From Vitellaria paradoxa (taxonomy: Eukaryota > Streptophyta > Magnoliopsida > Ericales > Sapotaceae), in the NCBI GenBank assembly GCA_019916065.1, contig CM034240.1, positions 43,163,180 to 43,227,179 on the forward strand: a DNA stretch of 64,000 nt. Direction: 5' to 3'. Made by a program: the position numbers and the translations under genes. The notes beneath the pieces are model-generated. The model was not told the origin of the DNA and made no database searches. It was given only the letters and a program-made list of their open reading frames with translations. Shown piece after piece: positions 1-11,426 of this stretch (its first letter is position 1; each line of letters starts with the position of its first letter).

Positions 1-2
1 TT

Positions 3-116
3 TTGATAGAATATCATTTTCCAGTGGCTACATCAATGATGTTAGGGTTGTATTTTGATGATGAAGTCGAAGCCACTTCTAGCTCCTTTCCCAGGAGGTC
101 ACATTCATTAACCTGA
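3..116 (+). CDS. possible C-terminal end of an unidentified gene (partial)
   Basis: An open frame enters from the left edge and runs 37 codons to a TGA at 114-116. It ends in a Ser/Arg-rich tail (about SFPRRSHSLT). The stretch is less AT-rich than the following DNA, which becomes 3'-flank-like with an AT microsatellite at 201-230. I do not recognise the family, and the frame may be chance. The sequence left of the window would decide. Confidence 0.3.
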   Translation: MIEYHFPVATSMMLGLYFDDEVEATSSSFPRRSHSLT

Positions 117-196
117 GAACTTCCATAGGAAATGAAGAAACAAAGAAACGGTAGCGCTTCAACTAATTTCTGTCCAAGCACTGGCCTGATATGAAA

Positions 197-233
<37 letters not shown>

Positions 234-1012
234 AACATTGAAGCTACTTTCATCACCTGTGAAAAGTTTGCCTGAGTTGCTTTATGTCCCCCCTTCTGGG
301 GGCCATGAAATTATGAAATTCAATTTGTAATATGTAATATGTTTACTTTTCATGGATACCTTCTTGCACAATTATTCACAATCTATGCGGTAAAATATGA
401 TAGTTTTTTTTAAATGTTTCTCTCACAAATTAAGATTTAACGATTAAGAATTATTTTTTCTTTTATTTAATAATTGAAATCATTTTTATATTTTTAACTT
501 CTTATTCAATTCTTATTTTATTGGACCTTATTACCATTAATTTCACAAAACGAGTTGGACATCAAATTAAAATTGTCAACTTGAATTATGTCCAATTATA
601 ATTTCTAGGAAGTTGACCCTTCCAAATTATATTATCATAATTTGTGTTTTCTTTTATGATACTTATCAAAAATTAATTGGAGATAGAAAGAAACCAAAAC
701 ACACACAGTAGCTAATATAGTCCAAATTTTTGGGGAAAAAAAATTAAAACCCATTAATTATCATAATATTTTCAATTTGAACTTTTTGTCTCACATTTTA
801 ACTATATAAGAAACTTAATACTAATTTTGTTTATAGTGCCATAGGCATAAATTATTACCAGTTATTATATATCAAACAAAACAATTAATAATATATCTCC
901 AAACAAACAATAAAAATATTGTTTAAAATCCAGAAAGTACTTGAATGATCAGCGGTGCTAATTAGATGATGATACGCAGAAGAAGCTAGTGCGCTATTTC
1001 CTAATGGAGTTC
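117..1012. other. AT-rich intergenic DNA with an (AT)15 microsatellite
   Basis: No gene is supported. The stretch holds a perfect (AT)15 run at 201-230 and otherwise AT-rich non-coding sequence up to the TSD of the copia element. Confidence 0.6.
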
Positions 1013-1017
1013 ACATA

Positions 1018-1281
1018 TAAAATAGAACAAATAAAAGATAATGGTAAGAAAATTATTTTTTGGCTTGCCAATGCAGAGGCCTTTAGCATCCTATTTATAC
1101 ACATGTATATAACCAATTACAGAGAAAAATTAACTCTACAATTAATCATATTCCTTGAATTAAGCTGGGCTGATTTCATCAAAATCCTAGAATTAAGGTA
1201 AATAAAAAAAACCTTCCTTATCTACGTGACTAAATGGAAGGAGATGATTAATTCTTTGCCGAATCTAGGTTATCTTCAATA
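1018..1281 (-). repeat. 3' LTR of the copia element
   Basis: This 264-bp repeat matches 5604-5866 along its length, for example the shared block TTGGCTTGCCAATGCAGAGG. Its inner border on the sense strand follows a weak polypurine-like GTAGGAGCA. With the TSD and PBS used as anchors, the termini read TA...TA rather than TG...CA. Confidence 0.88.
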
Positions 1282-1569
1282 TGCTCCTACAATCACAATG
1301 GTAAAGGACGTATGTTGAGATTGGAAAGCATTATCGCAAACCGTGAGGCGAGGAAAGGGTTGGTTAAGCCGTTAGTGAGTTGATCTTTGCTAGAAAGAAA
1401 CTGAACAAATGGTTGTTTTGCTGCGACCCAGTCTTGAGCAAAGTGATAGCCAATTTCGATGTGTTTAGTTCAAGCATGAAAAGCAGAATTAGTAGTAAGA
1501 TACTTGGCTCCAATATTGTCACAATAACGAGTAGGAGATCGAGTAGTGGGAATACCCAGTCAAAAAGAA

Positions 1570-1780
1570 GTGATTGAATCTAGATGAGCTCAGCCACCGT
1601 ATTAGCTAAGGCTCGATATTTAGCCTCAATGCTAGAATAAGAAATAGTAGATTGTTTGCGGGAGGACCAAGATATAAGATCGGGCCAAGAAACACACAAT
1701 ACCCAATTGTGGATCGATGATCATCAGGACAGCCTACCTAATTTGCATCTAAGAAAGCACGAAGATCAAAAGAAGACCCA
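1570..1780 (-). pseudogene. copia RNase H domain remnant
   Basis: The minus strand encodes the copia RNase H signature: GCPDDHRSTIGYCVFLG, then SWSSRKQSTISYSSIEAKY. This matches the conserved '[21 protein letters not shown]...SRSSTEAEYR' region of plant copia elements. The usual ADWAG start is altered. It lies downstream of the reverse transcriptase in element sense and is part of the decayed pol frame. Confidence 0.85.
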
Positions 1781-1997
1781 CAACAAAGGAGAAGGCCAAA
1801 ATGAATGGTATGCTTGAGATAACGTAAAATTCATTTGACGGTAGTCTAATGATTCGCAGTTAGGCGATGAATTCTAGCATATACAATTAACTGCAAATGA
1901 AATGTCAAGCCAAGTGAGAGATAGATACTGAAAAGCTCCTACAGTGCTACAGAAAAAAGTGGGGTCGGCAAAAGCTTCACCATCAAACTTGTTGAGT

Positions 1998-2579
1998 TTA
2001 AAGGAGGCGGACGTAGAAGATGAGACCGATGCCCAAGAAATATAGTTTTGTCCGCTTGAGGATATTAAAAATATAGTTTTGTTGTGACAAGAGAAATCCC
2101 TTAGGAACTTTAGATGTACTGATGCCCAAGAAATAATTGAAATCCCCAGAGTGTTTAACTACAAAGACCTGTTGTAGTTGTGAGATAAGGGTAAAGATAG
2201 CATGTGAACATGAGCCGGTGATGATGATATCATCTACATAAACGAGCACATAAAGACGAATTGGTCCCTTATTAAGAATAAATAGGGATGAGTTTAACTT
2301 ACTGCCTTAAAAGCCAAGAGAGAATAAATGCTGGCTAAGCCTAGAGTACCAGGCCCATAGAGATTGTTTGAGTCCATAAATTGACTGACGAAGTTTACAA
2401 ACATAATTTGGGAAGGATGGATAGGCATATCCCAGAGGATAACGCATGTAGACATCTTCCTCAAGAAAACTATGAAGGAATGCATTGCTAATGTCAAGCT
2501 GTGTAATGGGCCATCCGGCAGAAATAGCAAAAGAAAGGACAAGTTGAATAGTTATAGGTTTGACAACGGGACTATACAT
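1998..2579 (-). pseudogene. copia reverse transcriptase remnant
   Basis: Two minus-strand frames, broken by frameshifts, give the RT core. 2307-2579 carries [20 protein letters not shown] (first catalytic Asp region) and [14 protein letters not shown]. 1998-2249 starts with LVYVDDIIITGS, the catalytic YVDD box. The order and motifs are those of the RVT_2 family. The frames do not join, so the enzyme is inactive. Confidence 0.93.
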
Positions 2580-3299
2580 GTCACCATAATCAATTCATTC
2601 TCTTTGATTAAATCTTTTGGCAACTAATCTCGCCTTGTACTTATCAATAGATCCATCAGCATTTCTTTTAAAAAAGGTTATAATAAGGTGAAAATGGAAC
2701 CAAAGACTAAGTGCCATTGTGAAAAATAACTGTGAATTCTTCGTTCATAGCTATATGCCACTAGTGTTGCTTAATAGCCTCGGTAAAGCAAATGGTTTCT
2801 TTTATACTATCACCTGTGGTAGAGATAAAAGCACGAGGTAATGGCCATCAAACCGTGCCATCAAAGAACTGTTTAGGAACAACAATTTGATGTCGAGATC
2901 TGGTCTGCATGGGATAGGTTTGTAAGTCAGAGGGTGGAGATGCTGGGTCACTTGAAATAGTAGGAAACTCAGTTAAGGCAGTTGGCATGGTTGTTGGTAA
3001 GGAAGTAGGAAGAGATGAGACAGTTGCAACAGTTGTTGGCAATGGAAAATTTGTAGTGAGCTCAAGTAAGGCAGTTGACATAGGTAGAGGTGAAGTAGTA
3101 GTAGTAGTAGTAGTTATGGTAGGTGAGTGAGATTGAGAGTGTATGGTCAATTTGTTTGGCAAAGGAAGTTTAATATTATCGGAAAGAAATGTAAAAAGAG
3201 GTAAACTAGGGGTGGTTGGAGTGGGCAAAAGGCCGACTTGGAAAGGGAAAAAAGTTTCATCAAAGACAACATGCTGGGCAAGATAAACTCAATTTATTT

Positions 3300-4020
3300 T
3301 GGGATCGAGACACCTATAATCATGGTATGAGAGACCATAACCGAGAAGGACATAGGTAGTAGAACGGAGATGAAGTTTGTGTTTGTTATATGGTCGAATG
3401 AAGGGCCAACAAGCTCAACCAAACACGCGAAGAAATTTATAATCAGGTGCATGACAAAATTGCATCTCAAATGGGGATTTGGAGTAAAGAATAGAAGTGC
3501 GCAAATGATTAACTGTGTGACAAGCAGTTAAAAATGCATCATCCCAATATTTCAAGGGGACAGAGCTATGGGTGATGAGGGTAAGACCAGTTTCAACTAT
3601 ATGACTATGTTTACGTTCGACGACTCCATTTTGGTTGTGAGTGTGTGGACAAGTAAGGTGATGAAAGATATCTATGGAACAGAGAAACTTATTGAGTTTG
3701 CAATATTCACTACCCCAATCACTTTGAATAGAAATAATTTTTCGATTAAAAAATTGTTCCACATTTTTTTGAAATTGATAAAATATTAGAACAACATCAG
3801 ATCGAGACTGTACAGGATAAAGCTAGGTAAAGTGACTAAAGGCATCAACGAACGAAACATAATAATTATTTACATTACTGGAACAAACAGGGGTAGGGCC
3901 CCATACATCGGTATAAATAAATTGTAATGGAAACTTTACCTTAATAGTAGAAATAGGAAAGTGCAATTTGTGACTTTTGGCTTGTTGACACGACTAACAA
4001 ATAAAATATTGTTTATTTTT
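3300..4020 (-). pseudogene. copia integrase remnant
   Basis: Read on the minus strand, a zinc-finger end (SCQQAKSHKLHFP) at about 4000-3955 is followed by YTDVWGP with the first catalytic Asp. The longest open part (3415-3762) has the second Asp in IQSDWGSEY and the Glu in NQNGVVERKHSH, so the DDE triad is still visible. At least two in-frame stops interrupt the domain, for example in the FIC-stop-SCQQ stretch. It is inactive. Confidence 0.92.
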
Positions 4021-4593
4021 TGAAATAGATAAAGAAAATTTAGAGACAACTTGACACATGACTCGAAGAGTGAGATGACCTATGCGACTGTGCCACTGAT
4101 TGAGAGAGACTCATTCGCTTGGGAGTACAACTTTAGGAGCTGGAAAAGAGAACGTTGGCCATTGATATAGTCCACGTTTATGTTGGCCGCGGAAGAGGAT
4201 ATTCCTTGTTAGTAGATCCTTGACAAGAAAACAATCAGGTAAGAATTCAAGAGAGACATTATTGTCACAGGTGAATTAACTGATAGAAAGAAAATTTTTA
4301 ATAATTAATGAAACATGTAACAGATTATTTAATCGAAAAGTGGAAGTAGGGGTAACGAGGTTTGTTGACTCAACATGAGAGATTGCCAAACCTTGACCAT
4401 TACCCACTCAGATAGAATCAGTGCTGGTGTACTTATGGGATTGGAGGCTTAAGTTGTTAAAGTCTTAGGTAAGATAATGGGTAGATTCTATATCAAGATA
4501 CCATGTTGGGTCCATGGAAGAGGAGGGGCCCGATGCATAAGCATTGAAGTGGGTTGAGGTAGAAGGAGGAAAATGCTGCTCAAATTGCCTACA

Positions 4594-5365
4594 TTAGAGA
4601 GTGGTGTGACTTGGGTTATTGCGAAGTTGGCATATCACAGGGGTATTATATCCAAACGAGTTGTTGTTATGGTGATAGGAACTACCATCACGACTTCGAT
4701 GACGACGCCCACTACCACGAGCATTATTGTTCTTGTTGTTCCGAGAGGTATTGTAGCCACGACTAAAGTTGATGTTCCGAGAAGAAGAGCCATTGTTTGG
4801 CTTGGAGGGGTTATTTCCTATGGAGGGATTTTCACGAGTAGTCAGGTTTACATTAGGATTGTCGAGATTAAGGTGCGTGATTTGATGGTTGATTCGCATC
4901 TCATGTGTGAGAAGATGGGCAAACACAGATTCAAACGACATGGGTGTATTGCGACAAGTAATAGAGGTAACGATACCGTCATACTCAAATCCAAGTCCAG
5001 CAAGGAGATAATTCACAAGTTCTGTTTCAGTGACGTGGTGTCCGCTAGAGGCCAATTGGTCACCTAATGACTTCACTTTTTAGGTGTAATCAGCAATTGA
5101 TAGTTCCTCTTTTTTTGATAGAGGTGAGTTTACATTTCATGTGTAACATTTTACCATTATTTTGTGAGGCGAAGAGGCGTTCGAGATGAAGCCATACTGC
5201 TCGGGATGTATGATGTTGGATAACATGAGCCAGAATGCTTTTGGTGAGAGAAGAGAAAATGGTGGAAAGTATAATCTGATCTTGTTGACACCAGTGATCA
5301 TAAAGAGCGTCGTTATTGGGAACGCCGGCAGAAGTAATAGGCTGTTGTTGAGGAGGGCAAGACAA
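4594..5365 (-). pseudogene. copia gag remnant (UBN2-type)
   Basis: Two minus-strand frames, 5090-5365 and 4594-5076, cover gag. The upstream piece has YDHWCQQDQIILSTIFSSL and AVWLHLERLFASQNNGKM, and the downstream piece has LVNYLLAGLGFEYDGIVTSI. These are typical of the Retrotran_gag/UBN2 domain of copia. A frameshift or stop near 5080 separates them. The Asn/Arg/Gly-rich end at 4600-4800 leads towards the usual zinc-knuckle region, where I did not find an intact CCHC knuckle. Confidence 0.85.
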
Positions 5366-5603
5366 GGAATAGATCCGTCAATCTAACTAAATAAATTCTG
5401 ACCACGAAGGTATGGAATGATCTGCGTTTTCTAGAGGAGATAGTTATCTTTGGATAGCTTGATCGTGATAAAATGTTGGAGATTTGTTAGATTAGAGGGA
5501 GAAGGATTATTGACAGATCTATTGGTGGTGGATGGAGTATTATTGGAGAGCTCTGAGGCCATAAGAATCAGCGAGACGTTTGTCTACAAACGCTATGATA
5601 CCA

Positions 5604-5866
5604 TAAAACCGAAAAAATAAAGATAATGGCAAGAAATTTGTATTTTGGCTTGCCAATGCAGAGGCCTTTAGCATCCTATTTATACACATGCGTATAACCA
5701 ATTACAGAGAAAAATCAGCTCTACCATTAATCGTATTCCTTGAATTAAGTTGGGCTGATTTCATTAAAATCATAGAATCAAGGTGAATCAAAAAAACCTT
5801 CCTTATCTACATGACTAAATGGAAGGAGATGATTGATTTTTTGTTGAATCTGGGTTATCTTCAATA
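5604..5866 (-). repeat. 5' LTR of the copia element with adjoining PBS
   Basis: This is the 263-bp partner of 1018-1281. The sense (minus) strand starts TATTGAAGATAACC and ends in TTTTA, directly followed by the PBS at 5603-5591. Outside it lies the TSD copy ACATA (5867-5871). Confidence 0.88.
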
Positions 5867-5871
5867 ACATA

Positions 5872-6338
5872 CACGTTCCCATTGTTTTAATATAAACAGT
5901 ATAGTAGTCGGTGTAAGTATAATTGTTGCGACAATATAGATGTAATATGTATAACATGTAACAATATATAATGAGTATAACAACATGTATAACACCAATA
6001 GTAAAAGCCTTTTTTTAAGGAAGTAGCACTTCTATTTTCTTTAACAACTTAATTATATACATGTTGTAGAGAGGAAGTAAATACATGAGAACAACATGCA
6101 ACTCAATCAATTATCGTTCCAACATAGTGGCTTTTCATATTAACGATTATTAGGATTACAACATAAAAGTGACAAAAGATTATTTTTTTTTCTTTTTCTT
6201 TTTCTTTTTTCTTTTTTTGAAGGGTAAAAAGATGAATGGTATCCATCAGATATTGATTGGTATGAATTGTTTAAAGCTTCTGAATGGTGTGATGTCATAT
6301 TGATTAAGAAATCTACATATGTGACCAGGAACAGGAAG
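5872..6338. other. intergenic DNA between two transposable elements
   Basis: No coding frame is supported. A pyrimidine-rich tract (T and C only) lies at about 6181-6217. The rest is ordinary AT-rich DNA. Confidence 0.5.
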
Positions 6339-6679
6339 TAATAATATGGGGTTTTTGGAGGCCGGTCACTATTTATGGACTTATAAAGATTTAAGTCATA
6401 CCCAAAAATCTTATTTGTGAATAAGTCACACTTGCAACAAAAAGACCAAAAAGGATATCACACGTTTTTCACTACATTTCAAAACTGCCAGTTTTATCCG
6501 AAAATAGTGCACACTTTACTCATAACTTCCATGACTTTCCATCTTCTTTATAAAGCAAGTAAAACTGATTTTTGGAAACAAAATCAAAACTGTTTGAGAA
6601 AAACCTAATTCCGCGACTTTCCATCTTCTTTACAAAACAAGCAAAACTAATTTTTGGAAACAAAATCAAAACTATTTAG

Positions 6680-6860
6680 GAAAACAGTACCACATAATAA
6701 AACAATACCGCATAAAAAACAGTACCACATAATAAAACATTATCGCATAAAAACAGTACCGCATAAAAAACAGTACCACATAATAAAACAGTACCGCATA
6801 AAAAAGTACCGCATAATAAAACAGTACCACATAATAAAACAGTACCTCATTAAAACAGCA
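6680..6860. repeat. short-period repeat leader (about 18-20 bp units) of the tandem array
   Basis: About nine degenerate copies of a unit like ACAGTACCACATAATAAA or ACAGTACCGCATAAAA precede the 146-bp array. They share the GTACCGCA core with it. The same leader occurs at 53711-53852. Confidence 0.8.
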
Positions 6861-6863
6861 CCA

Positions 6864-8727
6864 TTCTTTGCATGATATAGTCATGCGGTATTGTTTTTGA
6901 ACGAGTATGCATCCTAAAAAAAACATTCAAAAACAGTACCGCAGACATGTGGTACTGTCACACATGCGGTACTGTCGGTGATTCGTTTGATATATGAACT
7001 ATTTTTGTGTTTACATGTGATGTTTGCATAATAGAGTCATGCGGTACTATTTTTGAACGAGCATGCATCCTAAAAAAAACAGTACCGCAGACATGTGGTA
7101 CTGTCACACATGCGGTACTGTCGGTCATTCGTTTGATATATGAACTATTTTTGTGTTTACATGTGATGTTTGCATAATAGAGTCATGCGGTACTATTTTT
7201 GAACGAGCATGCATCCTAAAAAAAACAGTACCGCAGACATGTGGTGTTGTCACACATGCGGTACTGTCGGTCATTCGTTCGATATGTGAACTATTTTTGT
7301 GTTTACATGTGATGTTTGCATGATAGAGTCATGCGGTACTATTTTTGAACGAGCATGCATCCTAAAAAAAATAGTACCGCAGACATGTGGTACTGTCACA
7401 CATGCGGTACTGTCGGTCATTCGTTTGATATGTGAACTATTTTTATGTTTACATGTGATATTTGCATGATATAGTCATGCGGTACTGTTTTTGATCGAGC
7501 ATGCATCCTGAAAAACCAGTACTGCAAACATGCGGTACTGTCACACATGCGGTACTGTCGGTCATTCGTTTGATATGTGAACTATTTTTGTGTTTACATG
7601 TGATGTTTGCATAATAGAGTCATGCGGTACTGTTTTTGAACGAGCATGCATCCTAAAAAAAACGTTATCGCAGACATGTGGTACTGTCATACATGCGGTA
7701 CTGTCGGTCATTCGTTTGATATGTGAACTATTTTTGTGTTTCCATGTGATGTTTGCATGATATAGTCATGCGGTACTATTTTTGAACGAGCATGCATCCT
7801 AAAAAAAACAGTACCGCAAACATGTGGTACTGTCACACATGCGGTACTGTCGGTCATTTGTTTGATATGTGAACTATTTTTGTGTTTACATGTGATGTTT
7901 GCATGATAGAGTCATGCGGTACTGTTTTTGAACGAGCATGCATCCTAAAAAAAACAGTACCGCAGACATGCGGTACTGTCACACATGCGGTACTGTCGGT
8001 CATTCGTTTGATATGTGAACTATTTTTGTGTTTACATGTGATGTTTGCATGATAGAGTCATGCGGTACTGTTTTTGAACGAGCATGCATCCTAAAAAAAA
8101 AAGTACCGCAGACATGTGGTACTATCACACATGCGGTACTATCGGTGATTCGTTTGATATGTGAACTATTTTTTGTGTTTACATGTGATGTTTGCATGAT
8201 AGAGTCATGCGGTACTGTTTTTGATCGAGCATGCATCCTAAAAAAAAAAGTACCACAGACATGTGGTACTGTCACACATGCGGTACTGTCGGCCATTCGT
8301 TTGATATGTGAACTATTTTTGTGTTTACATGTGATGTTTGCATGATAGAGTCATGCGGTACTATTTTTGAACGAGCATGCATCCTGAAAAAAAAAGTACC
8401 GCAGACATGTGGTACTGTCACACATGCGGTACTGTCGGTCATTCGTTTGATATGTGAACTATTTTTGTGTTTACATGTGATGTTTGCATGATAGAGTCAT
8501 ACGGTACTGTTTTTGAACGAGCATGCATCCTAAAATAAATAGTACCGCAGACATGTGGTACTGTCATACATGCGGTACTGTCGGTCATTCGTTTGATATG
8601 TGAACTATTTTTGTGTTTACATGTGATGTTTGCATGATAGAGTCATGCGGTACTGTTTTTGAACGCGGTACTGTTTTTGAACGAGCATGCATCCTAAAAA
8701 AAACAGTACCGCAGTCATGTGTTTAAA
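6864..8727. repeat. 146-bp tandem repeat array, about 12.7 units
   Basis: The anchor ACTGTCGGT recurs at 6971, 7117, 7263, 7409, 7554, 7700, 7846, 7992, 8138, 8285, 8431 and 8577, a spacing of 145-147 bp. Each unit has GTACCGCA and TGCGGTAC motifs that can pair: at 7954-7979, ACAGTACCGCA and TGCGGTACTGT form a perfect 11-bp stem with a GACA loop. The last unit has a 22-bp internal duplication near 8646-8690, also found at the end of the second array. Open frames across this array are by-products of the repeat. Confidence 0.96.
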
Positions 8728-9124
8728 TACGTAATCCAGATCTGTATATATTCATTCGATCGACGTTAATCTCACAGCACAAACTCGCGTAATCCGTGTG
8801 TATTCCTTCGTATATAATCCTTTAACAGATTTTTATCTCACTATATCTTCACGCGATTAATAAGGAATGAAACAAAAACGGAAAACGTGATTCTCGGTTC
8901 CATAATTTTTGGCAACTTCATCTCAGTTAATTATAGAAAAAGGGCATTTAAGTCATATTATAAATTATATTTAAAACAAACTCGTGGGACCTACTCAAAA
9001 GTATGACTTAAATACAAAACTTTTCACATTAATGTGACTTAAAAGCAATACTTTTTTTTGAGTGTGACTAATAACTTTAAAAGATTACCAAGTATGACTT
9101 GGATACAATTTTCCGTAATAATAT

Positions 9125-9869
9125 TTATGTCATAGAGGAGATACATCCCATGCATGCACGTACCTTCAATAAATTAAATTTGATAATTATCAAACTCCTC
9201 TACATGAAGCGACGAAGAGGCCACGAAACACCGTGAGAGAGAAAAGAAAAGCAGTTCCTAATGATAATGATCTTATCATTGACATGCTTTAAAGCCAATA
9301 GTAAAGGTTATGGCCATGCTTCACTCACTAAAAATAAAAAATAAAATTAAAATTAAATGAAAAGACAAGTCAAAGCTAAATTTTGAGACACCTAAAGGAA
9401 TTCAAAGACTAGATTCATTTTACACATTGAAAGAAGCCAACCTTTCCCATCTTTTCTTCTTTAATTTTTTTCCCCTTCATTTCTTCAATAAAAATTTAGA
9501 GAGATAATTTGTGGGAGCTCACCTTTTTATTTGCACCCTGGGTGCTATGTCTTTTATTTTTTCACTATAGAACTGCCCAATAATTTTGGCATTCATTGTA
9601 CACAAAACAATATAAGCAGAGCAGTACCATATGTTTGTAGCAACTGAACTTTGAATATTTATTAAAATAAAATTATATCTATATATAGGAGAGACAGCAA
9701 ATTCCAAATTATACAACAAAAATAGAATGACCAACACTAGATTTCAGACAGATTCACACGTAGATAACATATATAAGAGGAAGGATTAGCTTATTGGTTG
9801 TTTTTGGTTGCTTCACACGCAAACAACCTAACCAAATTATCAACAACGCCACCGGAAATTAACTTGGCT
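9125..9869 (-). other. 3' flank / 3' UTR region of SWEET gene 1
   Basis: No protein is encoded. From about 9370 this region is duplicated at 37.73 kb and 60.8 kb, and from about 9672 also at 41.28 kb. The stretch 9726-9848, just beyond the stop codon of SWEET gene 1, is the source of the palindromes at 38.4 and 61.5 kb. The 3' end of the transcript cannot be fixed by reading alone. Confidence 0.6.
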
Positions 9870-11395
9870 CTAGGCTGTCACAGGGATTTCCATGTTTGGC
9901 TTGATAAAATTATGCTCTCCAGCCATGGCATGTCCGCAATTCGGAGCCATTTCTGGACACGCCACCGCGTTGAGCTTCACCATGTCGATCGCATGCTCTA
10001 CTAAGTTGGGCTCTTTATTATTATCTTCCTCCGCGACCTTGGTTTTGGCCTGGAGCTGATGGTCAGCAGGAGCCTTAATCTTCTCTTCGACGACTTTCTT
10101 CGTGTTCTTGTACATTATGTAAAGCACCATCTGAATAACTCCGAAGACGAACCCCAGCACGTTTGGAACCTATTATTGGGGGGGGGGGAGGGGGAAGAAA
10201 CAAACACACATACCTCAGTATAGCTTTCCCGGGAAAGTAAAACATTGGAGAAGAGAGTTAAGTAGTTAGTTTGGTTAATTTAATCTTCACTTACAGCTAT
10301 GTTAGGGTCTTTTATTAGGAGGCCATAGAAGAACCACATGACCGCGTTAAGTGTGAGGGAAAGAGATAAGGAAAATGGCATGAACTCAACACTCTTTGTT
10401 CTTATCACTTGTTTCTGAAAAACAAGAATTAACAGAATTAAAATTAGTAATAATATTACTACATGAATAACAAATTCAAAAAAAACAAAAAAACAAAAAA
10501 AGTAATATTGATCATATAAATTCGCTTTTTTTTTTAATTCTTTTTTCAGCAACACCCTCATAGAGGCAGAGCAAAACTATATACAAAAGTAACAAAACAA
10601 TCATGTAAATTTGCTTGATATATTTAATTAATTACCACAATAAAGAGAGGGGCAGCGAACACGCTCACGGAAAAAACTAGGCAAATCCAACCGACAATGT
10701 GGACTCGAAGAGGGGATTTCACTAAAAATTGAGTTAAAACAAGAATCAGACCAAACCCTCCGCCTGCCACAACTAGCAATTTCACGGTCTGAGCCTGCAT
10801 TTTTAGGCCAAAATTAATCAGTGAGAAATTATAAAAACTTAATGATTTAGCCTCTATTTGTTTCAATGTAAACTGTTGTTAAGGAAAAAAATATTTAATT
10901 TTATCTTGGAAAATAATTTTTTTAAATATATAAGTAAAATAAAAATAATTTTAGCAGCCTTGATGTTATATATATTCTGACCTTTTTGGGTGCATAGAAG
11001 AGGTAAATGCCTATGTAAATGGTCTCTACGAGGCAGCCAAAGGAGTTGATAGTGATGAGAAGGGTGGCATTGGTCTTGAGAAATGCGTAGTACATCAACA
11101 GCGTGGCACTGAGCAAGGCAACCACGTAGGGAACTGACTGGAACCCTTCAGATGATTTCTTCTTGTATATTTGGTAAAATGTTGGCCTATAATTAATGTT
11201 AATGGAAAAAAAAAAGTGTTACTTTGAGTAGCCCAAAACTCGGTTTAATTAACCTAGTTAAATTAGCTCAATAGAAGAGCGAAGAACAAATTAAGCCGTG
11301 CTTACAGTGGGGAAAGGAACACGAAGAATGAGATAACGTTGCCTGCAGTATTACCAAAAAGAGCACAAATCATTAGATGATCATCATATGATTCA

Positions 11396-11426
<31 letters not shown>

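Larger units (their letters stand above)
1013..5871 (-). mobile_element. degenerate Ty1/copia LTR retrotransposon, minus strand, with 5-bp TSD
   Basis: Two LTR copies (1018-1281 and 5604-5866) flank an internal region whose order, read on the minus strand, is gag, integrase, reverse transcriptase, RNase H, which is the copia order. A primer-binding site TGGTATCATAGCG (minus strand, 5591-5603), near-complementary to initiator tRNA-Met, directly abuts the right-hand (5') LTR. The same pentamer ACATA lies outside both LTRs (1013-1017 and 5867-5871). Many stops and frameshifts break the polyprotein, and the LTRs differ at roughly a tenth of sites by eye, so this is an old, dead copy. The gag type (UBN2-like) suggests the Ale/Retrofit side of copia, but this is inference. 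Confidence 0.92.
6339..9124. mobile_element. non-autonomous DNA element (MULE-like, no clear TIR) with 9-bp TSD and internal 146-bp tandem array, copy 1
   Basis: The element proper is 6348-9115 (2768 bp). It starts GGGGTTTTTGGAGGCCGG and ends GGATACAATTTTCCG. The 9-mer TAATAATAT lies on both sides (6339-6347 and 9116-9124). A second copy at 53380-55648 has the same two ends and a different 9-bp TSD, so the termini are well defined. The ends are not inverted repeats of one another. Short motifs of the type AAGTCAYAC occur near the left end (6393, 6423) and in reverse near the right end (9001, 9034, 9063, 9092), like subterminal transposase-binding repeats. No transposase frame is present. A 9-bp TSD is typical of Mutator-like elements; the family assignment is inference. 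Confidence 0.85.

Noticed and set aside
4573..5067. Open frame of 164 codons on the plus strand
   Set aside because: It is the antisense of the copia gag, which has clear gag motifs on the minus strand.
8000..8345. Overlapping open frames of about 100 codons on both strands inside the 146-bp array
   Set aside because: They arise from repetition of a unit whose length is close to a multiple of three; the two strands encode equally good frames and other units break them.
6864..8727. CRISPR-like regular repetition
   Set aside because: Units are directly adjacent with no unique spacers, the period is 146 bp, and the host is a plant.
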